Shown: positions 1 through 11,132, counted from the first letter of the stretch. The stretch is DNA of 64,000 nt from Protonemura montana (GCA_947568835.1 OX387610.1:5620001-5684000); one strand, 5' to 3'. Translations and numbers: made by a program. The notes: generated by a model from the sequence alone, not told the origin.

Positions 1-712
1 AATTGTCATGTATTATTTTATGTCCCAGGTATATGGCAGAAACGACAAACACATTTTTACCGAATCATCGTAATTAGGGTAATTGGGTGTAAGGTGCCAA
101 TTCACGTACATTTAACTAAAACTCCTTGTTTACCTAGCGTAAACGTTTGGGCAGGTTTATTTTATTTGAAAAACTGACAAAAATTTAAACCTTTTGTTCC
201 TGCTGTCAACTATGCCTGCCCACGATTTGGTCTAAATCATTGTTCCCCCAAACTTTTGACCACTTATATAGGTACTTTTCGTAACACCGATCAAAAACAA
301 ATCGCAGATGGGTAGATTTATGTCAAATCAACACAAAAAATGTTAACCCTTACCCAATTGAAACCTTAAAAACTGTAAGCAAATAAACGGAGTAGGGCTT
401 GGACAGATTTTTTTTTCAAAATTTTATCTCGCTCTGTTCATGCTTAGCAGCCTTCTGAACTTGAGCCATTGAAAAGCATAAAAACGTAGAAATTCAATCC
501 GTGTGGTTGCCCATGCTTATATTAAAAAAAAAAAAGTATTTCTGAGATGTGTCGAGTAGTTTTCTCCAGAAAAGTGCATTACAAACTCCCACTTACTTCG
601 TCGCCTACCTCTGGGGATACGAAGACCACTCTTAGGGAAACAATGCTCTAGATTTACCCCCGGGAATGGTGAGGTTTAAATGTTGGAGAATTTCCATAAT
701 TAGATAAACCTG
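1..712. other. AT-rich non-coding DNA
   Basis: No open frame or RNA gene is recognisable. Near 143-165 there is an inverted copy of the word AACCTGCCCAAAC, which recurs at about 709 and, slightly changed, at about 1187 beside the tRNA-bearing elements. It may be a piece of an older copy of that element. Confidence 0.6.
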
Positions 713-905
713 CCCAAACCTTATTAGGATGAAATCTTATTTAAATTGCAAACGCTTGCAATTCGCGGGGTATTTTTAACCGTCTCAAAAATCGATGCCC
801 AAACGGGGACTCGAACCCCGATCTCCACCTATCGCGGGTGTGGCTCTAACCCATTGAGCTATTTGGACACCGGCTTTTTGAGACGATTTTAGTGTATTTG
901 ATGAG
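713..905 (+). mobile_element. tRNA-bearing inverted-arm element, copy 1 (complete core)
   Basis: This short element begins TTAGGATGAAATCTTATTT, then AAACGCTTGCAA, a CGCGGGGTATTTT word and the arm ACCGTCTCAAAAATCGAT. The core is a tRNA-like sequence (796-869), and the second arm (TTTTTGAGACG, then TTTTAGTGTA) is the inverse of the first. The same arms occur at 1037-1196, 24600-24755 and, diverged, 33573-33695, which defines a dispersed family. There is no coding capacity, so any movement would be non-autonomous. A palindromic DNA transposon that captured a tRNA and a tRNA-derived SINE with foldback ends are both possible. That the family exists is seen directly; the mode of mobility is inferred. 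Confidence 0.65.
796..869 (-). pseudogene. tRNA-like core of the inverted-arm element
   Basis: Read on the minus strand, 74 bases fold as a cloverleaf. The acceptor pairs TGTCCAA with TTGGGCA, the D stem is GCTC/GAGC, and the T arm is CGGGG-TTCGAGT-CCCCG with a perfect B box. The anticodon stem has four pairs plus an A-G mismatch, and its seven-base loop is CGCGATA, so the base before the anticodon is G instead of the near-universal T. One base appears extra between the T stem and the acceptor. Because it is flanked by inverted arms and lacks T33, it is more likely a mobile-element core than a working tRNA gene. The polymerase III A and B boxes look usable. Confidence 0.6.
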
Positions 906-1036
906 AATGACAGTTCTCCAAGGAGTAGAACCATGAGGCTGTGAATACTCACAGTCACTCTGATTCTAGTAACGCTATATCACGTCACAACCTGTCAAAC
1001 TCGAATAACTCCAATTTGACGTTGGATTCGTTGCTG

Positions 1037-1196
1037 TATTAGGATGAAATCTTACTTAAATTGCAAACGCTTGCAATGCGCGGGGTATTTTATTATAAAC
1101 AACACTTTAACCGTCTCAAAAATCGATGTCCAAAAATGCATCGATTTTTGAGACGGTCATAGTGTAGTTAATAATAAAATAACTGCCCAAACCTTA
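1037..1196 (+). mobile_element. Inverted-arm element, copy 2 (core almost lost)
   Basis: It has the same left end (TTAGGATGAAATCTTACTT, AAACGCTTGCAATGCGCGGG) and arms as copy 1. The arms ACCGTCTCAAAAATCGATG and CATCGATTTTTGAGACGGT form a near-perfect hairpin. Only about ten bases of the tRNA-like sequence (TGTCCAAAAA) remain at the tip. The right side continues GTGTAGTTAATAATAAAATA and ends at CTGCCCAAACC. It lies about 130 bases after copy 1 in the same orientation. Confidence 0.65.
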
Positions 1197-2135
1197 CTAA
1201 ACCATAACGAGTACGTGAATCGGCAGCCCATTGGTTTCTACCGGGCACATGGCGCACTAATTACACTAACAATCTTTTGTTATCACTTGCTGTGGTTGAC
1301 AGCGTATGTCAGTGTCCATTTTATATATTTTTTTTCTTACACAATTCTGCCAAAAATAGGTAAAGGTCGAACAAATATTCTGCTACTGATAATGCCAGGT
1401 GACAATGTGGCACAACGGTGCAAGTATTGAAATCACAATACCGATACAATTACATAATCAAATAATTGATTGTGGGCTTTGTCGCGCTAATGCCATTAAT
1501 GCCATTAATCAATTAACAATCCACAAAATTAATTGATTCTAATTACAGCGAATCGAATCGGTGGTTGTGAACGTAAATTATAGTATTTTGATCAGATCTA
1601 AAACGGGATAATCAACGAGTTTATGTATAAATATCATTAATAAATTAAATCCAGTAATGACGATTTTTAGGAATTAAAACTATGCCATTAAAAGTGATTA
1701 GTATTTTAGATTGCAGGTAATCGTAGTTTAAAATGTCACTGTATAAGTATGTTATTTTGTAATCTACCGTAGTTGATGACCCTATCGACGCAGACACCCA
1801 TTACCATGGGTGTAAAATTGACAAATCCAATGATCCAATCAATTATCGATCCAATCAACTCGGTGTGATTGGTGAGAGCGACGATTTATGATTGATAAAT
1901 TACATAATGACATTCCCGTCATAGCGCCAAATTCAGTGATGTGTGACTGGCTCGCAATTATCTTTTCTCACCTGTACTTATTTAATAACTAAGGTGCCTA
2001 AACTTCAGTGAGGCGATTTCATATGTTGCTAACTTGTTTAATAGGTGGCTTATTTATTCTCTGTTAGATACAAAGTAGGTACAGGTACATTTTCTTGGTG
2101 CTTGAGTGTTATGAAAAGTTTTGAAAACTAGTCAT
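1197..2135. other. AT-rich non-coding DNA
   Basis: A 71-codon frame at 1215-1430 is hydrophobic and matches nothing I know. The word ATGCCATTA is repeated in tandem near 1490-1508. No other structure was seen. Confidence 0.5.
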
Positions 2136-2250
2136 GTTGTGAAATATTATTTAAATTGCAAATGCTTGCAGTGAGCAGAACATTTCATTATAAGAAACAC
2201 CAATAACCTCTCAGAAATTGGTCAATAATAAAACAAATATTTTTTATACA
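2136..2250 (+). mobile_element. Inverted-arm element, diverged copy 3
   Basis: ATTATTTAAATTGCAAATGC and the following GCTTGCAGTG match the left end of copies 1 and 2. Altered versions of the middle (TTTCATTATAAGAAACACCA) and the arm (CCTCTCAGAAATTG) follow, then GTCAATAATAAAAC. There is no tRNA-like core. It is older than the other copies, judging by divergence. Confidence 0.5.
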
Positions 2251-5200
2251 TTTCTGATTAAGAAAAGTCCATAACATTGACCGAACATTTACCAAACCAA
2301 TTTTTAAGAAGTTATTTGTGTTTCTAATAATAAAAAACTCCGAGATTCATCTACATGTGATTGAAATAAGCCACCCGCTAGTAGACCATTAAGATGAATA
2401 AAGTTAATATAATTTCAAATTACTTGCTAACCAAAAAAAAAAAAACTCAGTTATGTTGGAAGAAGCCCCACAATTATTTGCAATAACAAGCAAATTTCAA
2501 GAGTAAACCCGCTATTCCTCTCTGTGGTCGAAACAAGGCGCCACGTCTAGCCCTGTACCATATGACCAGATCACACTTGATTTTGTAACCTAATAGAAAG
2601 TTCCCTCTATCGACAACGGCGTCGTCTGGCTATAACCATGCGCCGTAACAGTTTCCGTAGCGCGTCTGCGATCTGGTCAATTATGTGCGCCGACATTTTA
2701 CCATCTGCTCCGATCCGCCCCTAATTGGGACAGATTCGCCGGCCCGATTCGACACTTGCGCCCCGAATCGGCATCACTGTGTCCAAAATATGATGAGGGA
2801 TTTTTTTATTTGAAATTTTGACCGTTTTTAAGTGTTGTTCCCGGGCTTTTTCCTGCCAAATGTGGTCGATTTTGTTGTACCTTTTCAGCTAAGTAGCGTC
2901 CTGTACCTATTATGCAAACGATATTACATGGGTAATTGAGCGAAATCTGAAACAACTATCTTTTTGCATTACCTGTACGAAGATAACTTCAATTTTATAC
3001 TTTAATACTATTATTTTTTATTCAATTTTTCTTTGATTATTTTTTAGATAAAATTGCTTGTATATGAAAATTTTTTTTTCAATCATTTGTTCGTGAACCA
3101 ACCAATGCCAATGCTGTTTATTTGGGTCAGAAAAATATTACACAATGCATTGAGTACAGACTCTTATTTAGAGATCCTTTAAGATCTTTACAACGTTATT
3201 AAATTGTCATGTGTGCAATTGTGAATACCTATTCTATTCTGTTGATCTCGTTTACAAGTAATTTATTGCCCTTTACAAGTAAGCAGCATTTTCAATGTTT
3301 CTACTGCAATTTTCTACTTATATAGTATATCAGTTCAATGGCAGCTGCATTTTACAGTCATTAAAATAAATGCTTTGAAAACGTCCCATAAGTTAGAGAT
3401 TCTTAACAAGATAAAATCATCCATATCGGGAGGTGTTTGATAGAATCCCGCTCGCTCTAGAACTCTGGGCATGCTCTCATTTCCGCCAGATTCCCGGTGA
3501 GATCTGACGACTTTGAACCCCAACCCCTCAATGAATCTTAAATTCTATTTAATAAAAAAACTGATTTTTAAACATTTATTTCAATATCTCGACTGGAATT
3601 AGCATAATTGTGTTTTTTTTTAGGATTATCAATGTGGATCGTTCAAATTTCAAAGCAATTTTGGTAAAGACTTTGCCAGAATTATATATATATATATGTA
3701 TTATTGTTGAAATACCTCAGCTATATTAGTACCGCGATTAACATTATTTTCAATAATCTTTACCTTTCGTCTCGCTGTCCCTAACCGATTTTGTGAGAAA
3801 TGAAGATTTTTGAAGATTTCTTGCAACATGGATTATTGCACGAAACTTTGAAAACAGACAGGATAAATTTCTCTGAAGGCCAGATGACCTAATTTTTTTT
3901 CACAGTTCCCTGCAATGCAACCATTTTTTCAACAAGAAAAAACATGGCCATTACCAAATGGTGTAACCCCGAACACCTCTAAAATCCAGATCTTTTGCCA
4001 TCTGGATCTGAATTGTAATCAGCACACCAGACATCGACTTACAAAGCACCAATTGAAATTCTCTCGTGACCAATAAAAAACAATATCTGGTCAATCTTTT
4101 GCATGACGCGGCCATTTTATATAGTGCTCATCAATTAAAAACAAAAGTCAAACACAATCAGCTTCATCTCCATCATTACAGCGATCTACGTACAGCTGTG
4201 AATCGATTTGCTTTTGCCTTACAATACGAGGACCACGTTAATCAATGTATGTATATATAAATTGTAAAATTAATTGCATCGCTCACTTTTAATGACGCTC
4301 ATTATTTAGACTAGAAAGAGAACAAAAGAAAAAAAAAAAAAGAAAAAAAAAATCGATTGAAGTGATATCCATCAGAATTTTACAACGTGCACTAATCTGC
4401 CATATCGAACATGGCCGACAATGTGAAAACGTACACGGTGATTACCTATTGAAAAATCGAGATGTATCGATTTATCGCACGATATCGATCCGTTACTTTC
4501 GATCACGATTACGACGACGGAGAACATCGCGATGCCAATGTACCAGTCACGTGATCTCGGATACTTAACCCGACATATGATATGATTGTGAAAATCTATT
4601 GTCGTTTGTCTATGAGCTAGGGTATTTACAACAATGAGTTACTATCATTTGATCTTTGCCGGTGTCATGCGAATCTGTTATCAATGTGCTAGGAGGAGGA
4701 TCGTGGTAATTTCAGATGTGATAGATTATACTTATATTGATTGATTGATTTTTGACGATTTCATTATCTTTATCAGAACTTTTTCATGTCAAAATCTATG
4801 TAACTAAATGTCTCTCCCATTGAAAGTCTATTTCGTAAATTTTTTTTGTAGCTCATCTCTGAAAAATCTTAAAAAATAAACGCCTGTCCACGTTTTAAGA
4901 AGCAAATGCAGATTTCCCTCGTTGTAAAGTGGAACAACTTGAACCGGAAACGTCATCGAAAAGATCTCGTATCACGTATAGCACCGAAATGAAATCAATC
5001 ACAGAATGCGAAACATGGAACAAATTCACGAAGCATCACATTCATTATCTTCAACTTCCTTCTTTATTCTCACGTCTTTATTCGCCTCCGTACTGCACCC
5101 ATCTATCGTCTCACTCGCACCTCAGTAACGCCGAGTAGTGTTCTCTCGCTCGGTCTCCCGGCGGCAACTAACTGTACAATGACTCCGAGCCTCTTTGATC

Positions 5201-5261
5201 TCCGACGTTGAGGTCTCTTTGACTCCATTGCCGCCTGGCAGTTATGCTGCCTGCGATGGCT
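2251..5261. other. Non-coding DNA with one CpG-rich patch
   Basis: Mostly AT-rich with short homopolymers. About 2525-2770 is GC- and CpG-rich but has no sustained frame. A short TA microsatellite lies at about 3687-3700 and an A-rich tract (A runs broken by G) at about 4328-4352. Frames of 62-69 codons at 3335, 4066, 4362 and 4929 have no recognisable domain. Confidence 0.5.
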
Positions 5262-5645
5262 TGATTTGTTGTGTTCAACGACGTAACGGTGTGACTACAG
5301 GTTCTGTTGCACTGGTCGAATTCTGTCAGTAAATTAGTGAATAGTGATGATCCTAGCCTAACAGGAAGGAGGGGAAACTCGGTGCTGTCACGTAAAGGGA
5401 ACCATCGGCTTAACGTCCCTTCCAAATGACGATAAAACGCGAACAACAGGATTCCTTCACAAATCCATGCTGTCTAGAGGTTGATAAGCAAGGCGAGTGA
5501 AGTTGCTGTACTAACTTTCCTTCCGTCCAGCCTCTCTCCCGAACAGAAATGGTCATGTGTATGATAGTCACCCATCCAATACCTGACCCAGCGCAGTGTT
5601 GCTTAACTTCGGTGATCTCACGATGACTGGTGTTTCCAACACGGC
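5262..5645 (-). mobile_element. 5S-derived SINE, near full length
   Basis: On the minus strand it starts at a GTGTTGGAAACACCAG-like leader. A 5S rRNA-derived head follows (GATCACCGAAGTTAAGC..., then TATTGGATGGGTGAC), which carries the A-box and C-box equivalents of the 5S internal promoter. The body holds GGACGTTAAGCC followed by ...GGTTCCC..., and the 3' tail runs through TTAACGACG-type words to AATCAA. A deletion or rearrangement is visible near the tail. SINEs with 5S heads are transcribed by polymerase III and need a partner LINE, which is not seen here. Confidence 0.85.
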
Positions 5646-6259
5646 AAACCGTTTGGAAAAGTCCTCGAATAAACAAGGCTGTTGCTAAGTGCTGTCAGTA
5701 CTGTCAGTGCTTTATTATCTTCTTTACCTGCTAACGATTTTCGGTACAAATGAAGCAACTTGAAGCTATTTGTGTAATTTTAGCCTTTAGAAATGTGTGA
5801 AGGTGTGACACTTTTCTTAAATCTTGATATTTTAAAACAAGTTACTTGATTTTGCTGAAAAGCACGGTGGATACAAGTTGATAACACGAAAAGGTATTTT
5901 GAAATTTGCATCAAAATTAGAGCAGCTATTTTTCCGGGACGTCGATGCAAACTAAAACAGAACGAAGATAAAAAAAATCTGAATCGCACACATGAAATGA
6001 CTTTTTATCTACATGAAAAATTGGTGACTTTTTCTTAACTTCTAAATTGAATAACTACACATTTCTTTACATAGTTAAACTGACAGATCGGGAGCATCAA
6101 TTCATAACCACGATTGAAAACGAAGACGATCATCTCAGCGATTGATTCCAGCAGTGAGTGCTTCAATTGTCTGGCTTCTTTTTCCCCGTCAAATCCCACA
6201 ACGGCGTCCATCGCTTCTCACGACGAGCAAGTCGTTCGGCTCATTCTTTAATTGTTCGA
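5646..6259. other. AT-rich non-coding DNA
   Basis: Directly repeated CTGTCAGT words occur at 5692-5712. Nothing else is recognisable. Confidence 0.45.
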
Positions 6260-6399
6260 TCAATCTCGCTTTATCGGCTGCAGGGGAACCTGATCGCTCC
6301 TCAATTGCCTCCCGGGCGACGAGATTTGGACGCCTAAGTAGAAGCTTCTTTCGGGAACTGCGAACTTTATGGTATCTTCAGGAGTGCATGGTCCAGTGA
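6260..6399 (-). CDS. Possible exon of an unrecognised protein
   Basis: On the minus strand a good 3' splice site (CTAATCTTATCTAATTTCAG, with branch-point-like CTAAT and a pyrimidine tract) ends at 6400. From there a frame with two leading bases stays open for 45 codons, beginning TGPCTPEDTIKFAVPERSFY, and stops at about 6260. An overlapping second frame (about 6190-6376) is open for about 60 charged, helix-like codons. Two protein-like frames in a stretch of nearly even base composition weaken the case, because stop codons are rarer there. I recognise no family. It could be a terminal exon, a decayed exon or chance. Confidence 0.22.
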
Positions 6400-6539
6400 C
6401 TGAAATTAGATAAGATTAGTTTGTTCTATAGTTAGCATTGGGAAAAAAATATCATCGAATTTCTTCACAATTTTTCTTGGAATACAGTTACGTCATCGCA
6501 CTCCAGGAAAACGACCACAAGTAAACATGGCGGACTCAG

Positions 6540-6720
6540 CCTTTTAACAACATTCCCTCATTAGTGCTAATAGCACTGAGTTTATAAGCACAGAAAGAGG
6601 GCCAGCGTTACTGTTAAAAATCATTTTTTAACTCTCAAAAAGACTCGGATCCTCTATTTTTTTCGGTAAAGAAGTCAGTTGGCGGCCATTTTTCGCGAAA
6701 TCAGGTCCGAAGTATACCAA
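6540..6720. mobile_element. Fragment of small-element family A
   Basis: TAGCACTGAGTTTATAAGCA followed by GAGGGCCAGCGTTACTGTTA matches one end of the dispersed family best seen at 12505-12815 and 39005-39320. The interior is missing. The tail (TTTTTCGGTAAAGAAGT) resembles sequence beside other copies. Confidence 0.5.
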
Positions 6721-7779
6721 GAAACATTTAAATCATTGTTTTTTTTTGTTTGTGGGGAGGGAGGAGGGGTTGGATAGACTATTTTGCGGTGAATGGAGAA
6801 TATCTTCGTCATTTTACCAAATTGTATTACAGTTTCCAGAAAAAATGCTCACTGAATTTTATCACCATCAAGATACTAGCGTCTCCTTTAGCTTGTGCGC
6901 GAAACTTGCTCCGGCTCAGACACCTTGTCTTATCAATTGCTGCCACGACAAGGAATTGAACTCACTTACTCTTGCATTAGCAGTGCAATTTTCTTTAGCA
7001 CTTGCTTCAGGCGGTTTTTTTTTTCGGTTTCTTTCCCATCGGAGTTTCTCTCTCACTCCGGCCTTCACCAGCGAGGAAAGCGATGGATTTAAAATTGGTG
7101 GGAAATAACTGGCTTCATCTAAAAGAAGTTGTTGCCAATTTGCCAATTGCCAATCGATTGAGTTGCCAACGAAATGGCGTCTGCTGTGGTATTGCATTTT
7201 CTGATACACCTTTTTTGCCACGTATTTCAAAGCTTTCAGCACGTTAGTCGAATTTGACCAAAAGTTCTCGTTCTCTTAGCTGTCAGTTCAAAGTTCAAAC
7301 AAACAGGGGGTTCGAAAGATTTTCAGATGTATAACACCGTTCAAATTGTCCAAACTATCAAGTTGAAAGTTTTTACGAAAAACTTTATACGATCGTCAAG
7401 ACAATCAAACTAAAAAAAAGGGCATCCCCTGTGTCGGTTTAAATCACCGCTGGAAAAGTTTCCGTCAGTTTTCTCGGGGAAATTGTCTGGCCCGGTGGTG
7501 GAAAACCCTTCGTTCTGGGTGCCGCGAAATCGGTGTCCCTTGCAAGGGCCAGTGAGTTCAATTGATATTGTATTTTCTTTGGCATACAACTGTGTGAGGG
7601 TCGTTCTTATTGGGTTCTTGGTCCAGAGAAATTTTAAAGTTACCCCCAATACCGTATCATTTGATTTTTTTTTCTGTTCTAAATACATTTTTCTATGTTT
7701 CTAATATAAACGTGCTGCCATAACTCTAACGTTAAACGGTCTTCACGAAAAATGGCCGCCAATCGACTATTTTATCGAC
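6721..7779. other. Unassigned DNA with overlapping short frames
   Basis: Frames of 65-120 codons overlap on both strands between 6746 and 7247, and others lie at 7410-7704. The longest (120 codons, plus strand, 6746-7108) has irregular composition and no recognisable domain. Overlap on both strands suggests these are chance frames. Confidence 0.4.
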
Positions 7780-8040
7780 AAAAATGGAGGATGCTACTAG
7801 AGATGAAGTCACTGTCGTTTCCAGTGTTAAGACATTTTTTTGGTTATTTCTCGCAGATTACTTGCACTTGAGACTGGTTTACGCTCGATTCATCGTTCGT
7901 CACATGCATCGATATTTTGAGTCGTATCAAAGGTTGTAGAGGTTTGTTAACAAGGATAGCCGCAAGCGCCATCGGATGGTACGCAACCGTTACCATGTGA
8001 TAACATTGTAACATTAATGCTGGCCTTTTGAATATACCGA
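7780..8040 (+). mobile_element. Small-element family A copy
   Basis: It starts GATGCTACTAGAGATGAAGT and contains the family words TTATTTCTCGCAGATTACTT, GAGACTGGTTTACGCTC, CGATATTTTGAG and GCCGCAAGCGCCATCG. It then jumps to ACATTAATGCTGGCCTTTTG, with the CTCGTTTGCTCAGCAG segment deleted. There is no coding capacity; it looks like a non-autonomous DNA element. Related copies lie at 12505, 20790, 29215, 39005 and 53760. Confidence 0.65.
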
Positions 8041-9073
8041 TACACTCAATGGTATAAATATGTTAAATTATTTTCGTGCTCGGTCCTGAACTGAAAATGA
8101 AGTGAAATTGTACAAATATAACAAAACAATTCCTGCGATTTATCATGATTTTTCACTAAACATTTTGTGTTTATGATATCCATCACATGCTCATCAACCA
8201 GTACCGATATTGAAGTTACCAATAGCATTGTTAGATCAACATTAATTTTAATGATCGCTAATAATTCCCATTTATTACCTTATTTTACCTGATTTACCTT
8301 ATTGCCGCATTTCATTACCTTAATCAATTACCAAACAATTTTAATATTCCATAAAAACTAGAAGCATTTCCATTTCAAACCATTGCAAAAAAAAAGATTA
8401 TTAAACGTAGTCCGTGCCAACTAGTTCACGTAACGTGTATAAACTGAAAACAGCTGTGCTCTCTCAAAACTAAATCAAAAGTCAACTCAAAACATCGTTC
8501 TAAAACGAATTTCCTCTGCCAAAAACTATTTTAACCTTGCAGATGTTTTCATCCTTTTTAGTTCAATGCCAAATACCAATATCAGGAAGTAAACATTGAC
8601 AGAATCTTCTCACCACTTTATGATACCGCTATCTATTACGAGAAAATTGCCACAAACATCGTTGCGATCGTCAAAATTTTGTATTCTCCATAAACACCGA
8701 TCGCTTTTATCACTTATTCACACGGCAATTTCCCAGACATGTACATAGAGTGTGTTCAGTGAACTGGTTGGCGGTGCGCTAATGGCGTATAGTGTCTGCA
8801 TTACATATAAGTAGCATGGGAGCATGTTTAGTCGGCGTTATGTAAAGCAAGCTTTAAATAAGCTGTCGTATAAGCTGTTGCGCTTTTCCTTGTTTTCTCC
8901 TTGGGCAGCAGCTTTAATAAGTTCCCATGGTTACCGTGCAGGTTATTACCGACAAAACAGTGGACAGAGTGCTTTGAAATTTTAGTCGTTTTGGAATCGT
9001 TGTCAGTATATTTGAAATGTTCGGGTCCGGTGATCAAAGGGTTTTAAATTACCGGGTCTCGTCACCTGCAGTG
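8041..9073. other. AT-rich non-coding DNA
   Basis: No RNA gene or convincing frame. ATTACCTTA words are common at about 8270-8330. The last 70 bases before the tandem array have no clear match beside the other 41-bp arrays. Confidence 0.45.
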
Positions 9074-10240
9074 TAGGATCCTGCCAGCTGATCCCAAATA
9101 ACCTGGATAGAGCATAGGATCCAGCAAGCTGATCTCAAATAACCTGGATAGAGCATAGGATCCAGCCAGCTGATCACAAATAACCTGGATAGAGCATAGG
9201 ATCCAGCCAGCTGATCTCAAATAACTTGGATAGAGCATAGGATCCAGCCAGCTGATCACAAATAACCTGGATAGAGAATAGGATCCAGCCAGCTGATCTC
9301 AAATAACCTGGATAGAGCATAGGATCCAGCCAGCTGATCTCAAATAACCTGGATAGAGCATAGGATCCAGCCAGCTGATTTCAAATAACCTAGATAGAGC
9401 ATAGGATCCAGCCAGCTGATCACAAATAACCTGGATAGACAATAGGATCCAGCCAGCTGATCTCAAATAACCTAGACAGAGCACAGGATCCAGCCAGCTG
9501 ATCTCAAATAACCTGGATAGAGCATAGGATCCAGCCAGCTGATCACAAATAACCTGGATAGAGAATAGGATCCAGCCAGCTGATCTCAAATAACCTGAAT
9601 AGAGCATAGGATCCAGCCAACTGATCTCAAATAACATTGATAGAGCATAGGATCCAGCCAGCTGATTTCAAATAACCTAGATAGAGCATAGGATCCAGCC
9701 AGCTGATCTCAAATAACCTGGATAGAGCATAGGATCCAGCCAGCTGATCTCAAATAACCTGGATAGAGCATAGGATCCAGCCAACTGATCTCAAATAACC
9801 TGGATAGAGCATAGGATCCAGCCAGCTGATCTCAAATAACCTGGATAGAGCATAGGATCCAGCCAGCTGATCTCAAATAACCTGGATAGAGCATAGGATC
9901 CAGCCAGCTGATCTCAAATAACCTGGATAGAGCATAGGATCCAGCCAGCTGATCTCAAATAACCTGGATAGAGTATAGGATCTAGCCAGTTGATCTCAAA
10001 TAACCTGGATAGAGCATAGGATCCAGCCAGCTGATCTCAAATAACCTGGATAGAGCATAGGCTACAGCCAGCTGATCTCAAATAACCTGGATAGAGCATA
10101 GGGTCCAGCCAGCTGATCTCAAATAACCTGGATAGAGCATAGAATCCAGCCAGCTGATCTCAAATAACCTGGAAAGAGCATAGGATCCAGCCAGCTGATC
10201 TCAAATAACCTGGAAAGAGCATAGGATCCAGCCAGCTGAT
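9074..10240. repeat. 41-bp minisatellite, locus 1 (about 28 units)
   Basis: The unit reads CTGATCTCAAATAACCTGGA then TAGAGCATAGGATCCAGCCAG. Spacing was checked by position (for example 9785 to 9826). Each unit contains an inverted repeat, CTGGAT - ten bases - ATCCAG, enclosing GGATCC. Variants (GATCACAAAT, CAACTGATC, GATTTCAAAT) are spread through the array. Because 41 is not a multiple of three and the minus strand lacks stops in most units, frames of 65 and 112 codons arise there; I take them as by-products. The same unit occurs at 32327-32718, 59651-60926 and once at 27290-27322. Confidence 0.95.
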
Positions 10241-10496
10241 CAAATTTGAAGTCAGGCAATCTATTGTTGGCAACAGGTAGGAGTCCCTAACTCCAAGGCG
10301 TCTCTATGATTTCAATGCTGGTAGAAGAGTGTTTGAAACACTTTTTCAATCAATTTTGACCATTAAAGTGGTGAAAACTACAAAAAACACGGAAACTGCT
10401 GATGGGCTCTTCGAGAGTACCCAAAATTTAAACACTTCAAGATGGCGGCATAAGTTTCAAAGTATCTATATGGCAACTGTTTTGTAGGTTATTGAC
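10241..10496. mobile_element. Right arm shared by the 41-bp arrays
   Basis: AGGCAATCTATTGTTGGCAA followed by CAGGTAGGAGTCCC directly follows the array. It is matched at 60935-60970 after the third array. Similarity continues through a GTTTGAAAC...CAATTTTGA segment and ends near ATCTATATGGCAACTGTTTT (about 10467-10486), paired with GTCTGTATGGCAACCACTAT at about 61068-61087. The start of the arm is also seen, inverted, just left of the second array. The array and this arm therefore moved or were copied together. Confidence 0.65.
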
Positions 10497-11050
10497 GTCA
10501 GTGGGATAACCTTGCCAATCATAGTGCAACACATTTGAAATATCAAACTCCAAACGGCAGCAATGTTTTAACTTCCATCGGCCAACCTCTTATCGCTCGT
10601 GTCCCGTCCAGGGCATGGCTTCGCTTAAGTTCTCCATCCAGATTAGGGGATGGAACAAACCACCCCTTTAAACAGACATTCGATATTCTAACCTTGTCCG
10701 GCTTCAGCCAGTTTGCTGGAATAACATTGCTGGAACATTGGGGATTATCCTTCAGACGGAGAGGATTATAATACTGTCGAGGTCAACGATTTTGTTTTCT
10801 TTTATGAGACTTGAGAATACGATTGCAATAATAGATTGCGATTTTAATGTTATTTAAGCCACTGGCTTATTTAGCAATTGCATAGATTTATCGGTTTATT
10901 AAACCCTATGGGTTTCGTATTGAATATATAAAGGTAAGGTGCTTAAGGTTAGTTTACATAGACCTGAGACTAAAAAACACTAATTTTAATATGAAAAACG
11001 TTTTGAAAAATATATAACAAAAACAATTCGACCGAAAATTTATTTTTAAT
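10497..11050. other. Unassigned DNA
   Basis: A 78-codon plus-strand frame at 10535-10771 lies in a stretch of more even composition. I recognise nothing in it. Confidence 0.4.
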
Positions 11051-11132
11051 TGTGGTATTTGACGACGCACTGTTTTTTTCTCGTTGAATGGCGTCGGTAG
11101 AGAGGTGGGTGTTGACTAGGATAATGATAATA
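11051..11132 (-). mobile_element. 5S-SINE 3' tail fragment
   Basis: TGTGGTATTTGACGACGCAC and ATGGCGTCGGTAGAGAGGTG match the tail of the SINE in minus orientation. The rest of the element is missing. Confidence 0.6.

Noticed and set aside
598-640. Minus-strand micro-exon between CCCCAG and GTAAGT
   Set aside because: It would be only about 14 bases long and its pyrimidine tract is weak.
9299-9637. Minus-strand frame of 112 codons with repeating WLDPMLYPGYLRSAG motif
   Set aside because: It lies wholly inside the 41-bp array. The period is not a multiple of three, so the 'protein repeat' is only the minisatellite read through three frames.
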